From Westerdykella aurantiaca (Eukaryota > Ascomycota > Dothideomycetes > Pleosporales > Sporormiaceae), in assembly GCA_030412805.1 (NCBI GenBank), contig JASJFJ010000003.1, positions 1,426,001 through 1,490,000 of the forward strand: 64,000 bases of DNA, in the 5' to 3' direction. The position numbers were made by a program, and so were the translations under genes. This document shows positions 11,726 through 21,919 of this stretch, one piece after another (position 1 is the stretch's first letter; each line of letters opens with the position of its first letter). The notes beneath the pieces are model-generated. The model was not told the DNA's origin. It worked only from the letters and a program-made list of their open reading frames with translations, and searched no databases.

Positions 11726-12222
11726 TACCAATTCCGTAGCTTGGGAAGCTCAAGTAGACTAGCAGAGGACTACTATCTTTCATACAATCAAAGTAAGTTA
11801 CATAGTAGTCAGTCTCGTCCCGGGGCCGCCATCGTCGATCGTCCTGAGGAGTTATTATGTGCGTGCCACGGTTCATGTGACCATCAATTTGGTTTCACGA
11901 ACAGTTTCAAAAACCTTGCTTTATGATGCTTGGATCTTCTTCTTATCTCTGGGTTTTACGCAGCGATGAAGTCGTGGAGCGTTTCTGCTTGAAAACCCGG
12001 TTCCGCTAGTGCTCCTTTTCGATAGATATTCTCAACGAAACATGCAAACACATAATTCAATAGTTATTACCCCGCACCCGAGGCTCCGTATTATAAAGCA
12101 ACTTGGCATTAGGTCTGTCAAGTCCTAGGGCTTATAAGCTCTCCAAAATCCCCGTTTTCCTAGCTTTCCAGAATCGCGCAGGACTTCCGCCCAGCGCAAA
12201 ACCAACCCTTGTCATAAACTGC
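11726..12222. other. P450-SDR intergenic with TATA box
   Basis: The gap contains the P450 3' end and the promoter of the SDR gene. A TATAAA element lies at 12092-12097, about 126 bases before the chosen SDR start codon. I see no other gene. Confidence 0.5.
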
Positions 12223-13101
12223 ATGCAAACACCTACTATGGCCCACCCTATCACCGACTACGAAAGGGCATTTGAGGGTGGCGTCGCCGTCATCACTGGC
12301 GCTGGAGCTGGCATCGGCGCGGCCCTCGCCCGTCGCGCAGGTCAAATCGGCATGACCGTAATAGTCACCGACATATCGCCCTCGCGCGCCGAGGAAGTTG
12401 CCTCCACAATCCGTGCGGCCGGCGGAACCGCTGAATCCATCGCCGTCGACGTTTCGAAGAACTCGTCTCTGGAGGTCCTCGCTGCAACCGTGTTCGAAAA
12501 GTACGGCACTGTGCGTTTGCTTGTCAACAACGCGGGGATTGAGACGTTTGGTTGTTCATGGGAGATTCTATATGAGCGGTGGGAAGCTATATTGCAGGTT
12601 AATATCCACGGCATTGTGCATGGGTGTCGGGCATTTCTCCCTAGGATGCTGAAACAAGGGGAGCCTGCGTGGATTGCGAATCTCTCGTCTGTCGGGGCGT
12701 TCGGCGTAATGCCGACACAGACAGCGTATATCATGACCAAGCACGCCGTGCAAAGTTTCACAAAGGGCCTGTTCCTGGAGCTCAAGACCAAGATGGCTCC
12801 GATATCAGTATCGTGCGTGGTCCCGGGCATGCTGAAAACCGACATCTTCGAGGAGGGTGCAGGACAAGGCGAGCCTGACAGCGCTTCGGGATTGCGCGGT
12901 AGGATGCGCGACATGGCGAAACAGTATGGACTGGATGTGGATGAGGGTTGCAGATTGATTCTGGCACAGGTTGCGGCCAAGGAATTTTGGGTTGAGACGC
13001 AGCCGGATATGACGAGTGACGTGATTCGATCGCGCGTGGCATTCCTTACGGAGAGGCGTGACCCAGAGCTTGCAACATCAGCACAGCATTTGTTGGATTA
13101 A
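12223..13101 (+). CDS. classical short-chain dehydrogenase/reductase
   Basis: An intronless frame of 292 residues. The NAD(P)-binding motif TGAGAGIG lies at residues 25-32, NNAG at 102-105, the catalytic Ser at about 155-156 and YIMTK with Tyr169/Lys173, so the active-site tetrad is complete. The open frame extends 40 codons upstream, but without an ATG; the start at 12223 is the first ATG, with a second at 12238. SDRs in this position of anthraquinone-type clusters reduce keto or quinone groups. The substrate cannot be told from sequence. It converges on the AflR-like gene. Asp50 after the second strand (VIVTD) hints at NAD(H) preference, a weak indication. Confidence 0.9.
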   Translation: MQTPTMAHPITDYERAFEGGVAVITGAGAGIGAALARRAGQIGMTVIVTDISPSRAEEVASTIRAAGGTAESIAVDVSKNSSLEVLAATVFEKYGTVRLLVNNAGIETFGCSWEILYERWEAILQVNIHGIVHGCRAFLPRMLKQGEPAWIANLSSVGAFGVMPTQTAYIMTKHAVQSFTKGLFLELKTKMAPISVSCVVPGMLKTDIFEEGAGQGEPDSASGLRGRMRDMAKQYGLDVDEGCRLILAQVAAKEFWVETQPDMTSDVIRSRVAFLTERRDPELATSAQHLLD

Positions 13102-13426
13102 AATCCTCGAAGGGTTGAAAATTTAGGGATGTGCCCCGAATATTATATCTGCCAACCCTTGGAAGCCGATTCACTTAAGTTATAGATCATTTGATAGATT
13201 TGAAGCTATAGCCTTTCTGGCAGCCCCTGGGAGGGTAAAAATGCTTGTGTATCCATCATGGTTCCTTTACCCATGCGGACAAGAGCCTGTCTCCTTCCAT
13301 GTGTATCGTACGCCGACGCTGTTGGAGCATCGCGCGATCATGCACCCCCGATACAGACGCCGACAAGACCAACCAATCTTCAAATCCCTCAAGTTAAAGC
13401 ATGGGAAAAATGTACAGCTTACATAC
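13102..13426. other. convergent intergenic, SDR / AflR-like
   Basis: This stretch separates two convergent stop codons and should hold both 3' ends. I see no gene in it. Confidence 0.4.
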
Positions 13427-14809
13427 TCATAGCCTTCTCAGCCTATCTATCATCTCCCGTGAGACAGCCCTAAGCCTTTTTCTTAGATCTGTGTCCAACT
13501 GGTCATACATGCCTGCCGAAAGTGGTAGGATCATGTCGCTATGCAAGCCTGGAGGCTCTGCTCTCTCCGTGTCAGCTTTTGAGGCCTGCGCCTGGAGCTT
13601 CGTCGACAACTGTTCAACAAGGCGTCGTACGCGATGAAGCTCATTAAGAACAAGCTGCGTTGTCATGCGCGCCGAGTCCGTTGACTCCGTTCCATCCAGG
13701 CAGAATCCCACCACGGTGTTATTTGGCATTATAGGATCCGATGGAGAGGAATTTCCCGTACCATCGACGGCGGAGCTCTTCAAGTTGGGAGTTTTGCGCG
13801 CGACAATTGCATACCAGCCCAATACCTTGAAGATAATGAGCGACATAACCGTTAGTTGGTAGCCGTCATGAGAGCAAGAGCATGAAAGCATAGAGCTCAG
13901 TGCCTCGATGGTAGTCTCATTCTGGGCTATCACTGCCTGGATGGTTGAGGCTGAGGAAATCGTGTGATTGAAATCACGACGTAGCCCTGTTCTGCCAGTA
14001 CTAGCGAGGGAAAGCTCCTTCATGAGCCCAAGCGCTTGGATAAGACATGCGCAAGATTGACCAGTTCCGAACGTCTCCAGGTGACCGAGAAAAATTTCTT
14101 TCGTAGAAGTGGAAAAATTCTCAGGGGTCGAACTAGAATTGGATAGCGGGCCAAGATGGGAAACGGCATCCTCGAAACCAGTGAATACGGTGGGAAAGGC
14201 CTCCGAACCACTACTACTGGTGCCTATATCCATTGAAAACAGGTCTCCTGTCCTGAAGGGATTGATGTCCGACAAATCGGCGGGAAACGACAAGGGCGAC
14301 ATGAACAAGTCATCGAGGTCAGGGTCGTGAATAGTCGACATTGTTGACTGCGTACGATCCATAGAGCTAAAGAAGTCGTGGAACCTATTGGATGATACAG
14401 TGCCGCCGGTTTCGGAGGAAGAATGCATCGGTCCCAACCAGTTTAAGGCCTCAGCGTCCTGGATACACAGAGAAGAGCTCAATCGATTGGCTTCTGGGTG
14501 CGGATGTTTGGTTTTCTTAAGACTGATCGCTGGCGCCGCACTCGAGATGTCACTATTCCGGGTTTCGGTGGATTTGGATCGGGACCCAAGTTTCCTCCCT
14601 CCCCGTTTGGCAAGCACATACTCGCAGGTGAGGTTACGCTTTGCACAGCGTGAACATGTCGGTTTCTCTTGAGAGCACTTCAGCTTCGAGGAGGCGCATG
14701 CGCCACAGCTGTTGCGTAGCTTAGGACGATCAGACGGCCGAGTGGAACTGTCATTCAACGACGAAGAGTTAGGCAGACAAGGCATCTGGGGTTGCAAGTT
14801 CGCCATCAT
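13427..14809 (-). CDS. AflR-like Zn2Cys6 transcription factor
   Basis: An intronless minus-strand frame of 460 residues. The first ATG is at 14809; upstream codons are open but lack ATG. The binuclear zinc cluster has the exact spacing CX2CX6CX6CX2CX6C (from CGACASSKLKC through CSRCAKRNLTC), followed by the basic linker KRGGRKLG seen in AflR. Ser-rich middle sequence and the C-terminal half match the AflR-domain layout: LGHLETFGTGQSCACLIQAL, a hydrophobic SLIIFKVLGWYAIVAR helix and the terminal LRKRLRAVSREMIDRLRRL. AflR proteins bind TCG-N5-CGR sites and switch on aflatoxin/sterigmatocystin genes; close relatives control monodictyphenone, geodin and cladofulvin clusters. The divergent neighbour is an AflS-like gene, the same pairing as in those clusters. 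It is very likely the pathway-specific activator. Confidence 0.94.
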   Translation of the reverse strand: MMANLQPQMPCLPNSSSLNDSSTRPSDRPKLRNSCGACASSKLKCSQEKPTCSRCAKRNLTCEYVLAKRGGRKLGSRSKSTETRNSDISSAAPAISLKKTKHPHPEANRLSSSLCIQDAEALNWLGPMHSSSETGGTVSSNRFHDFFSSMDRTQSTMSTIHDPDLDDLFMSPLSFPADLSDINPFRTGDLFSMDIGTSSSGSEAFPTVFTGFEDAVSHLGPLSNSSSTPENFSTSTKEIFLGHLETFGTGQSCACLIQALGLMKELSLASTGRTGLRRDFNHTISSASTIQAVIAQNETTIEALSSMLSCSCSHDGYQLTVMSLIIFKVLGWYAIVARKTPNLKSSAVDGTGNSSPSDPIMPNNTVVGFCLDGTESTDSARMTTQLVLNELHRVRRLVEQLSTKLQAQASKADTERAEPPGLHSDMILPLSAGMYDQLDTDLRKRLRAVSREMIDRLRRL

Positions 14810-16545
14810 GAAAGCAGAAAGCGCCAAGTACCGAGAAGACAATGACAAGGAAATGTTCTGGGGACCAAACGTGGGACTTGGATGGAGATATCTGCGGTGT
14901 GACTAAAGACCGCTTTTGCCCGTTGAGCGCTGAAAACGAGACCTACAAACATCTATCCACGGTGGGCATATGCATGGGACTCGGGCCCACTTGGCGCCTC
15001 TACTGTTTGTGCAATTGGACGATGCTTACAGGTAGGGCGACCAAATCAAGGACTAGGCGATGCCAACGAAATCGAGCATTATCGCGGGATGGGCGGGAGG
15101 GCTGGATGGGCGATCCGGTGCGGCAACACTGATTGTCAATATCAAGCGGTACCGGGTAGGCGGCGACGCGGGAGAGTGGCGCCGGAAGCAGATTACTATG
15201 ATGGTGGTCAGAGATTCCCAAGTTCCGAGGGCGGGAACCCAGACGGGGAGGCAGGCGACGTGATTGATCTATCTGATAAGCGGCTCATACCGTATGCGGA
15301 TGCATCTGCAAATGCGAAGAGAGCTGAGGGTCTATTTAATAGTTGGGGTCGGCAGCTGACTGAACACGGCGACCCCAACTCAACAATCTGCGCCCTACAC
15401 ATCAATTTACATATACTGTAAAGGTAAGCTCCCATCGGTATCATGGACTGCATGCAGTAGAAGTATGGCACGTATACATTTTGTTCCCGCTGCGCATGTC
15501 GATGCAAATCATGTCACGGCAAGCCTCTTCGGGACCTGGCGAGGATGGCGCAATAATAGATGGTGGGCAACGTTTCCTATAGGCCCAGCGCCCCGTCCTT
15601 CTCAGCCCATCTACCTAGGTCACGTAGGCTGTGACAATAGGTCTAGCGAATCCCGCTCGAGTCATGCCCTGCGTCCACGAGATATCAAGCCCCCTAAAGT
15701 TAAGGAAAAATCAGGCAAGCAACATAGATTTACTGCAAGCCCCGTAATGCATAATACTATCTATCTCTACTTGTCGCCACACCTCATTTCCCGCTACTGT
15801 TGCGGTCTTCTTTGTCTTTCTAGTGTCCGCCTTCGTGTCTGCAGTTACATACCTCTGTATCTGCGTGCCTCTTTCAGTAAGAAGAAGAAAAGAAGGAGGA
15901 GGAATAGAAGAAGACTTACGTGTGACCCAATTGCTTGGCTGCCTTTTGGCTTTACCTTAGTTAGTAAAGAAGAAAAAGAAGGGGAACGGGAAGGGGAAGA
16001 ATTTACACAGGTAGGATAAAGGAAGACGAAGCAGAGACACCTTGGGAAGAGGAGAGAGACAGGGTTCTTATAATCACGGGCCCTAGGATGTACGTGCAGC
16101 TCCGCTACCCCAGCAAACCCTCTGCCTCGTGAACAACCGATGCCCTGTGAAGGGTGAGGCAGATGCTAGAGGGGCCAGAGATTGCTTAGAGAGCAAAGTT
16201 CCATCCCCGGGAGATGCCCAGGCGATAGCAATGCAGATCCAGCGATGCCGGAACGCAGGGGCCTATAGGGGTTAAGAAGCAAAAGCCGCAAGTAAATCTC
16301 GGTACAAACTGCCACAAGATGCTCACCACGGACCTTGGAAAATGCCCGTTCTGTCGTTAGTCGTCCTCCATTTACGGCACTTTCCCTTCGCGTCATGTTG
16401 TACCACATTTGGAACCCTAGCAGTCCCAATACCTAACTCCCGTCCCATCCCCGAATCCACCGATTGCGTTCCTCAATATAAGCGTCTGGAGACCTCCATC
16501 CAGAGTAACAGAACGCCTATCATAGACCAACTGGCACCGACTACC
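14810..16545. promoter_or_regulatory. 1.7-kb divergent aflR-aflS-type intergenic region
   Basis: The region lies between divergent start codons and is long for this cluster. It carries purine-rich and pyrimidine-rich tracts around 15880-16015 and a TATAAG at 16477-16482, 64 bases before the AflS-like ATG. A 184-codon open frame at 15465-16019 has a biased Arg/Lys-rich end and no family signal, so I do not call it. I scanned for TCG-N5-CGR and found none. Confidence 0.5.
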
Positions 16546-17950
16546 ATGACCACTGCCAACCAGGTTAAGACATGGACGAACGACCTCGCACTTGCTATGG
16601 GGGCACTTCGCGACCGTGACTACGACCGGTTGGAGCACGGTGAGTCGTATCAAGCGGGACGTAGCATACTTCGTCTTGAATCCCAACTTAAAACCCATCT
16701 GGCCGAACCCATCGATTTCATCCAACATCTTGCCAGCCAGGTACGCCGTATCAAGCAAGCATTGGTCCGTGAAAATTTTGACAGGCTCTCACAGATTCAA
16801 CTTCTTGCCTGCCTTAGATGGTTGGGGGAGTTTCAAGTTTTGGCTTGCATCCCACTGACCGGTACCATCTCGATGAACGATGTCGCGGACTTGGCTGTTG
16901 TACCAGAAACGCAGCTCTGTCGTGTAGTTCGTATGACAGCCAAATTTGGCTTCCTCTGCGAGACTAGCATACGCCATATAGCACATACGCCACTGTCCGC
17001 TTCCTTTGTCACCAATTTATCTTTCTTAGACGCGACTGTGTTCCTGGCCGAGACCGCCGCGACCTCTGCCTTACACATGACAACACTTACCGGAACATAT
17101 CAGGACGGCCGGAAGGAGGACACCGGCGACAGCGCTTACTCCAGGGCTTTTAGCACCTCTCAATCATTTGCGTTCGCTTGTACGGAACGGACGAGATTAC
17201 AACGTCAATGGTCTGCTTATCGCCGCTGCGTAGGCGACATCGAAGATTGTCTGCCTGACATCCTTGGCAGACTCCACTGGCGCAGTTTGGGCAATGCCTG
17301 CGTTGTCGATGTGAGTTGGTATATTAGACGGCTTACGGCGTGCAAGCCAGAATAACCACATTCACGTACAGGTCGGTGCAAAGTCCGCCGAGGCGGCAAC
17401 CACTCTCGCGGAAAATCATCCGTCCCTCCATTTCATTGTTCAATTAGCCGCGTTTAGTACTACTGGTAACCGTATCCTAGATACGAATAGTGTACCTGAA
17501 TCCGTTCATCCTCGAGTCGTAGTCCAATGGCGCACATTTGCAGCCACGCAGACAGTTAAAGACGCCGCGCTATACGTACTTCGTCTACCCCCGTCTACAG
17601 CTTCTTCCGTGGACATCACTGCCGAACTCAACGCCCACTTGCCCGTGCTCCGGGCCAACGTTTCATCCACACTGATACTAGCACCCGCAATTCTACCAGA
17701 GCCAGGATCTGTGGAGCCTGGTGTGGAGATCATGGCCCGTCTCAAGGATCTAACTCGTTTGCAACTATTCAACGAAACCGCCGTCGAATTGGACATGCTC
17801 ATTGAAACCATCAACAGCGTAGGCGATGATTCTGGTGGTCTGGTGGTGGTGAACAAGCTTCGCTCCAGTAACAAAGCAACAGCGGCACTGGGTGTCAGAT
17901 ATCAAGCATATGGAGCCACTGGCGAATTCAGTCATGGATACGTGGAATGA
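16546..17950 (+). CDS. AflS/AflJ-like transcriptional co-activator (methyltransferase-like)
   Basis: Two exons (16546-17310, 17372-17950) joined over a 61-nt intron give 447 residues. The layout is that of AflS/AflJ: a winged-helix-like N-terminal half (CLRWLGEFQVLACIPLTGTISMNDVADLAV) and a C-terminal half resembling the class-I O-methyltransferase fold. The SAM-binding motif is degenerate: after VVDV the expected glycine-rich loop reads GAKSAEAATTLAENHP, so methyl transfer is unlikely. AflS proteins bind AflR and raise its activity, and the gene is divergent from the AflR-like gene as in aflatoxin and monodictyphenone clusters. An open frame reaches back to an ATG at 16342, but a TATAAG lies between, so 16546 is preferred. 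Confidence 0.9.
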
Positions 17951-18790
17951 GAGAGAACTGAGCTCTCGTAAGGTTGAAATCAACATTGAAGTAATGGAGT
18001 TTCGAACGGTGCTAATGCTGTGTGGGAAACGGATGATTTGTCAACCTCGTTTCGACTGTCCTCGTTGAGAAAGATCTCTACGAATCAATAGCTAGCAAGC
18101 AAAACGACGTTGGGACCCATTACTGGGCCAAAATACAGGCATACAGAATGTGGTTGGTATAATGTCGGTGTCCAGTTTTGTTGTAACATCTGGATAGGCT
18201 ATATTGCCACAACTCGTGAGCAAGGGTCCACCGCGGGTATGCATGCCTTTGGCGTTCAGTGCAGGTCCATACCAACGAACGTGCCAGACAGCGATTAGCG
18301 TGACCCCTCAGCTGAAGATGTGGTACGTTGGTGGGCTGATCAATCGGGCGAGGCCAGCGCCTTCAACATCGGAATTCGGAACGTTCCCAATGCTATTTGT
18401 ACCACCGAGGAAACGGCGAAAGCAGTCGGAGACTTCAGGCGCCGATCTACGCAACCCGAAGAATAGGCATGTCATACTGCGGTATTCTAAACGAAAAAGA
18501 GAGGGGAAGAACACGTGTTCAGAAAAGAGAATACTACATGGAGGGGCAGCGAAATTCGTAAACGATACAACAATGGGTTACTTTACGAGGACTTTGGCTT
18601 CAACAACTTTGATCTAGATTCTTTTGAGATTCCAGCGATGGCAAACCAAAGTGAGTCTTACTGCAGTGTTATGCTCTTTGTCGCGTTGTTCCAAGACTTT
18701 CTAACTTTCTAGCGTCAGCTCCACAATCCAATATATACCATCCCCCAAATTTGACTAGAATCCGCATCTGGACCATACTTTCTTGATATC
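17951..18790. other. convergent intergenic without a recognised gene
   Basis: The region lies between the AflS-like and decarboxylase stop codons. Several frames of 60-137 codons are present around 18110-18710 but none shows conserved motifs or consistent coding character. Confidence 0.4.
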
Positions 18791-19520
18791 TCATTTTTCG
18801 CCAATATCCCCCCACTTAACTTCAAACCCGGGCACAGCTCGCCCGTCCGTCACGAATTCCTCGATCCATCCAATTGTCATCCTATATTACCATGGTTAGT
18901 CAACACTGGTCTGACGACCTCATTAACCCCAGTCTTCATAATACTCACGCGCTCCTTTTCGTGTCTGCAAAATTCTCATGATCATGAATAAGCATCTCCT
19001 TATACCATGGATCCTGCTTCATGCGTTTGTAATCCTCAATTGACTCGAACACGACCTGGCTAAAGCAGTCGAAGTCGGCCATGTTGCACATCTGGGGATC
19101 AAACAGCTGGGACATGAGGGCGCGAGTGGAGGATTGATTGTGGATCTTTATGAGTACAAACATCAGTAAAATGAGATGGGCAGAAGTGATTTTCTGGTTG
19201 CCGGGGGCTAACTGGTGACCGATGATCGAACCTTAGGAAAGGGTGTGTAAACTGACTTGTGTCCATCTTTTGATGCCGTACTTGACCATGAGATCTTTAG
19301 TCATAGGTGCAGAGACGTTGATCATGTGGTTCCGGTAGGCTTCCTCGGTCATACCTGCTTTTCGATAGCCACAGATCGTAAGGCAAAGGTATTTTCGTTT
19401 TTCGTAGGATCCGGGAGATCCATGGCCGTTCTCGCGGGTTACATCTGGAGTTGTTCCACCTGCCGTTATCTCATTTGAAGTTTCTTCAGCCATTGAGGTG
19501 ACTTTCTGGTCCAGTTGCAT
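18791..19520 (-). CDS. EthD-type atrochrysone carboxylic acid decarboxylase
   Basis: Three minus-strand exons (19520-19257, 19145-18949, 18881-18791) give 183 residues. Joining them produces the characteristic string of this family: ICGYRKAGMTEEAYRNHM, YGIKRWTQ, IHNQSSTRALM, FDPQMCNMADFDCFSQVVF, DPWYKEML, FADTKRSA and a final MTIGWIEEFV. Homologues in agnestin, trypacidin and geodin-type clusters act right after the synthase/thioesterase pair, removing the carboxyl group of atrochrysone carboxylic acid so that atrochrysone or emodin anthrone forms. The second intron (67 nt) is well supported; the first (111 nt, GTCAGT...AAG) uses a weaker donor and acceptor. Start is the first ATG; a second at 19493 is possible. 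It is divergent from the anthrone oxygenase gene, the next step of the pathway. Confidence 0.92.
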
Positions 19521-20294
19521 CGAAGCTATTGGGATTGTTGGGTTGGGCTGGTGTGGTGTTCTACTGATTGAGTCCACGTAAGGCTAGAAAGGCATATAAT
19601 ATTGCATGGCTTCGGAAAGGGGCGCGCAATTCGTAAGAAACGGAACCAAAATCGGAGGAATCAACCTGTTCCAGCTCGGCTTTTGCTATGAGTCCGACGC
19701 ACGCCATGCCACGGCCAACAACTCCGTCCCTACCACATGTACATTATTGTTGCCGACGCGATGAAGTGGTGCAGAGATGTAGCCAGCCTTTCAAAACGGT
19801 CATACCCGGGGAGATTGACCAACCCTTTTCGGGGGGGGGGGGGTGATGTGACGGTTGACTCAGTCAAGTCAGGGCCTGCCCACGGCGACCGTGGTAGACC
19901 ATGAACCGTCGTCACATGACCATCGTCTTTCAGCACTGTCATCTGCCCAGGTGAGTCACAGCCAACTCCAGATGTCGGGACAAAGCCAAGACCTCAGGGC
20001 TCGCTCGCAGCAGGCAGCACCTGCAGCGCTTACCTCACCGCAGGCGCTCTCTAGGGCCTGTGCTGAGGCAAAGCAGCGAACCGTATGTATATAGTGCAGA
20101 GGCAGCAGCATCTCTTTGCTCTCCACCTTTGGATTCTTTCGATATCCTCGATAGTGTAATAGAATTCCTCTGCCATATCGCGGGCGCGTCGTACTGGTGC
20201 ATCCGCGAGCCGAGTTAGAGACGCTGGTTGACCCGTCCTCACATATTGTGAAGTCAGGAGCAGTGCAATCTATTTCACAGCTATACCACCAACA
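19521..20294. promoter_or_regulatory. divergent promoter of decarboxylase and anthrone oxygenase
   Basis: The 774 bases contain a 13-base G homopolymer at 19831-19843 and one CCG-N5-CGA match (reverse-strand AflR-type site) at 20203-20213, 81 bases before the anthrone oxygenase ATG. No gene is seen. Confidence 0.5.
20203..20213 (-). promoter_or_regulatory. candidate AflR-type site (TCGGCTCGCGG on minus strand)
   Basis: This is a TCG-N5-CGR match on the minus strand, close to the anthrone oxygenase start codon and within the shared promoter of two early pathway genes. Short-motif chance matches are common. Confidence 0.3.
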
Positions 20295-20906
20295 ATGGCG
20301 CCGCACCAAAATTCCAAAAAGCCACCCATAGGGACGCAAGTAACAGCATCCGTGACTGCAGCATTCCTCTCTGGTGTGTTTCTCCCCCCACCATCCTTCC
20401 CTGCACGCTTCCGTTCCCGAACTGACACATCGCGAGGTGCAATGGCCTCCATCTCCATCATTACCGTGCCCGTTTTGCTCGACACGCTTACCGAACCCCT
20501 TCCTCTCCTCACCCAGTGGGCGAGCATCTACCACTATGGGCACATGGTCATGCCCGGAATCTGCGTAGCGGCAACCTCTCTATTCGCATACTGTGCGTTG
20601 CGCAATCGCGCGGTCGCCGGCGTGAAGAATCCGAAGCCCTGGCGCATCTATGCAAGTGCTGCTGCGACCACAATAGCCATGGTCCCATTCACATGGGTTG
20701 TAATGGTTCCGACAAATAATACATTGTTCAATTTGAAGGAGCTAGCAGGGGGTAAGACATTGGCTGTTGAGTTTGGGGAGGTCAGGGGCTTAATCCTTAG
20801 GTGGGCCTGGATGCATATTCTGAGGTCGGTATTCCCGTTGGCGGGTGCTATGCTGGGGCTGCTCGGAGTGCTGGACGAGCTCGGGATGTTGGCGAGGACG
20901 GGGTGA
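20295..20906 (+). CDS. DUF1772 anthrone oxygenase
   Basis: Two exons (20295-20373, 20437-20906) give 182 residues. The joined N-terminus reads TAAFLSG then AMASISIITVPVLLDT, the standard DUF1772 opening, followed by four hydrophobic segments and the conserved MVPTNNTLF before the last helix pair. The intron is 63 nt with a CTGAC branch-like element, a multiple of three without a stop, so unspliced RNA would also be open; the family alignment argues for splicing. DUF1772 enzymes (HypC in aflatoxin, TpcL/GedH-type in emodin clusters) oxidise the anthrone C-10 methylene to the anthraquinone with molecular oxygen and are small membrane proteins. It shares a promoter with the decarboxylase. Confidence 0.92.
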   Translation: MAPHQNSKKPPIGTQVTASVTAAFLSGVFLPPPSFPARFRSRTDTSRGAMASISIITVPVLLDTLTEPLPLLTQWASIYHYGHMVMPGICVAATSLFAYCALRNRAVAGVKNPKPWRIYASAAATTIAMVPFTWVVMVPTNNTLFNLKELAGGKTLAVEFGEVRGLILRWAWMHILRSVFPLAGAMLGLLGVLDELGMLARTG

Positions 20907-21919
20907 GGGGATACCGAGTTTGAGGTGTGGGTGTTTTGTCGGGAAGTAAAAGCACTGATGGAGAGTACTAGTGCAACATACGGGTATTTTTATTGTTTCG
21001 AGTGCCGATCTGAGATGTGGATATTGAAATTCGGGGAACATCTATAGCTATGTTGCTGCCTTAGTTCGGGTCGAATGTGAGTGGTGGGACAAGCGAGACC
21101 TAGGTCGTTTTGCTGGCATCTCTACCTAGGCTAAAGTTGTGTATGTACTACATCCTGTACGTACTAGGGTGGGGCAAAAAAATTGAATCGCCGCACGGTC
21201 CACCCCGCGCCAATTCACGCGACGCGTGGAACGTGTCCCATGTTCACACCACAATACCACCACCATGGCTCGCTCTTTTGGCCAAGAACTCTCCGTGAAT
21301 CGAAAGCGCGGGCAATAATTGACTATTTCCTAACGCGCTGCTATTAACATTCGGCGTGAAAGCGGTTTGACAATGAACTGATGGGTGAGTTCTCCTGCTC
21401 GCGCCAGATAGAACGCTCAATCAATCTCAGTGTCAATCGCTTCAAGACCATCCCACCAGCCTAACACAAGGCCGAACGCGTCGGGGTGGCGAGTTTTGGG
21501 ATTCCTCCATCTCCGAGAGTATTTGATGACTTCAACTGTACACATTCCTTTCCACGGGGCGTATTCTGTCAGACTTGATTCGACACGATCCAAAGGCGTC
21601 GGGTATCTGTAACTCTGGTTCGTCGACAGACTCGGAGTGGATTCAACCCTTGTGAACACTTCGTTGGTCTTATCGATTGTAGCTTGGTACTGGACTGACC
21701 GACCTGCACGCAATTCTTACGGGGCGAATTCATGGCAGCTTTTCCCACCCGAGAAATCCAGTAGTTCTGCGTCAATTGGCGAGCTCTGATGGAGTTACAG
21801 ACAGATTACCAGAAGTCGAACGATAAAGAGATAATCCAATAACGGATATACACATTACTCTAGGAATCGTTGCCAACGACTTTTGAAAACAGAGAAATCG
21901 GGTAGCCCAAACCGAACAC
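20907..21919. other. intergenic, anthrone oxygenase to thioesterase
   Basis: No gene is seen in this 1-kb gap between two convergent genes. It contains one copy (21188-21330) of a degenerate direct repeat described separately. Confidence 0.45.
21188..21330 (+). repeat. degenerate ~145-bp repeat, copy A
   Basis: This segment shares ordered blocks with 29244-29392: GCACGGTCCAC, CACGCGACGCGT-GAACG, CCAC-ATGGCTC-CTCTT, CCGTGAATC and AATAATTGA, with small indels between. Both copies have the same orientation. Confidence 0.7.

Noticed and set aside
15465..16019. 184-codon plus-strand frame in the aflR-aflS-type intergenic region
   Set aside because: Composition changes abruptly to Lys/Arg and Glu/Gly runs caused by purine tracts; no motif or intron logic, and it lies in a promoter region.
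16342..16545. N-terminal extension of the AflS-like protein
   Set aside because: An ATG at 16342 is in frame, but a TATAAG at 16477 and the lack of AflS-like character upstream favour the start at 16546.
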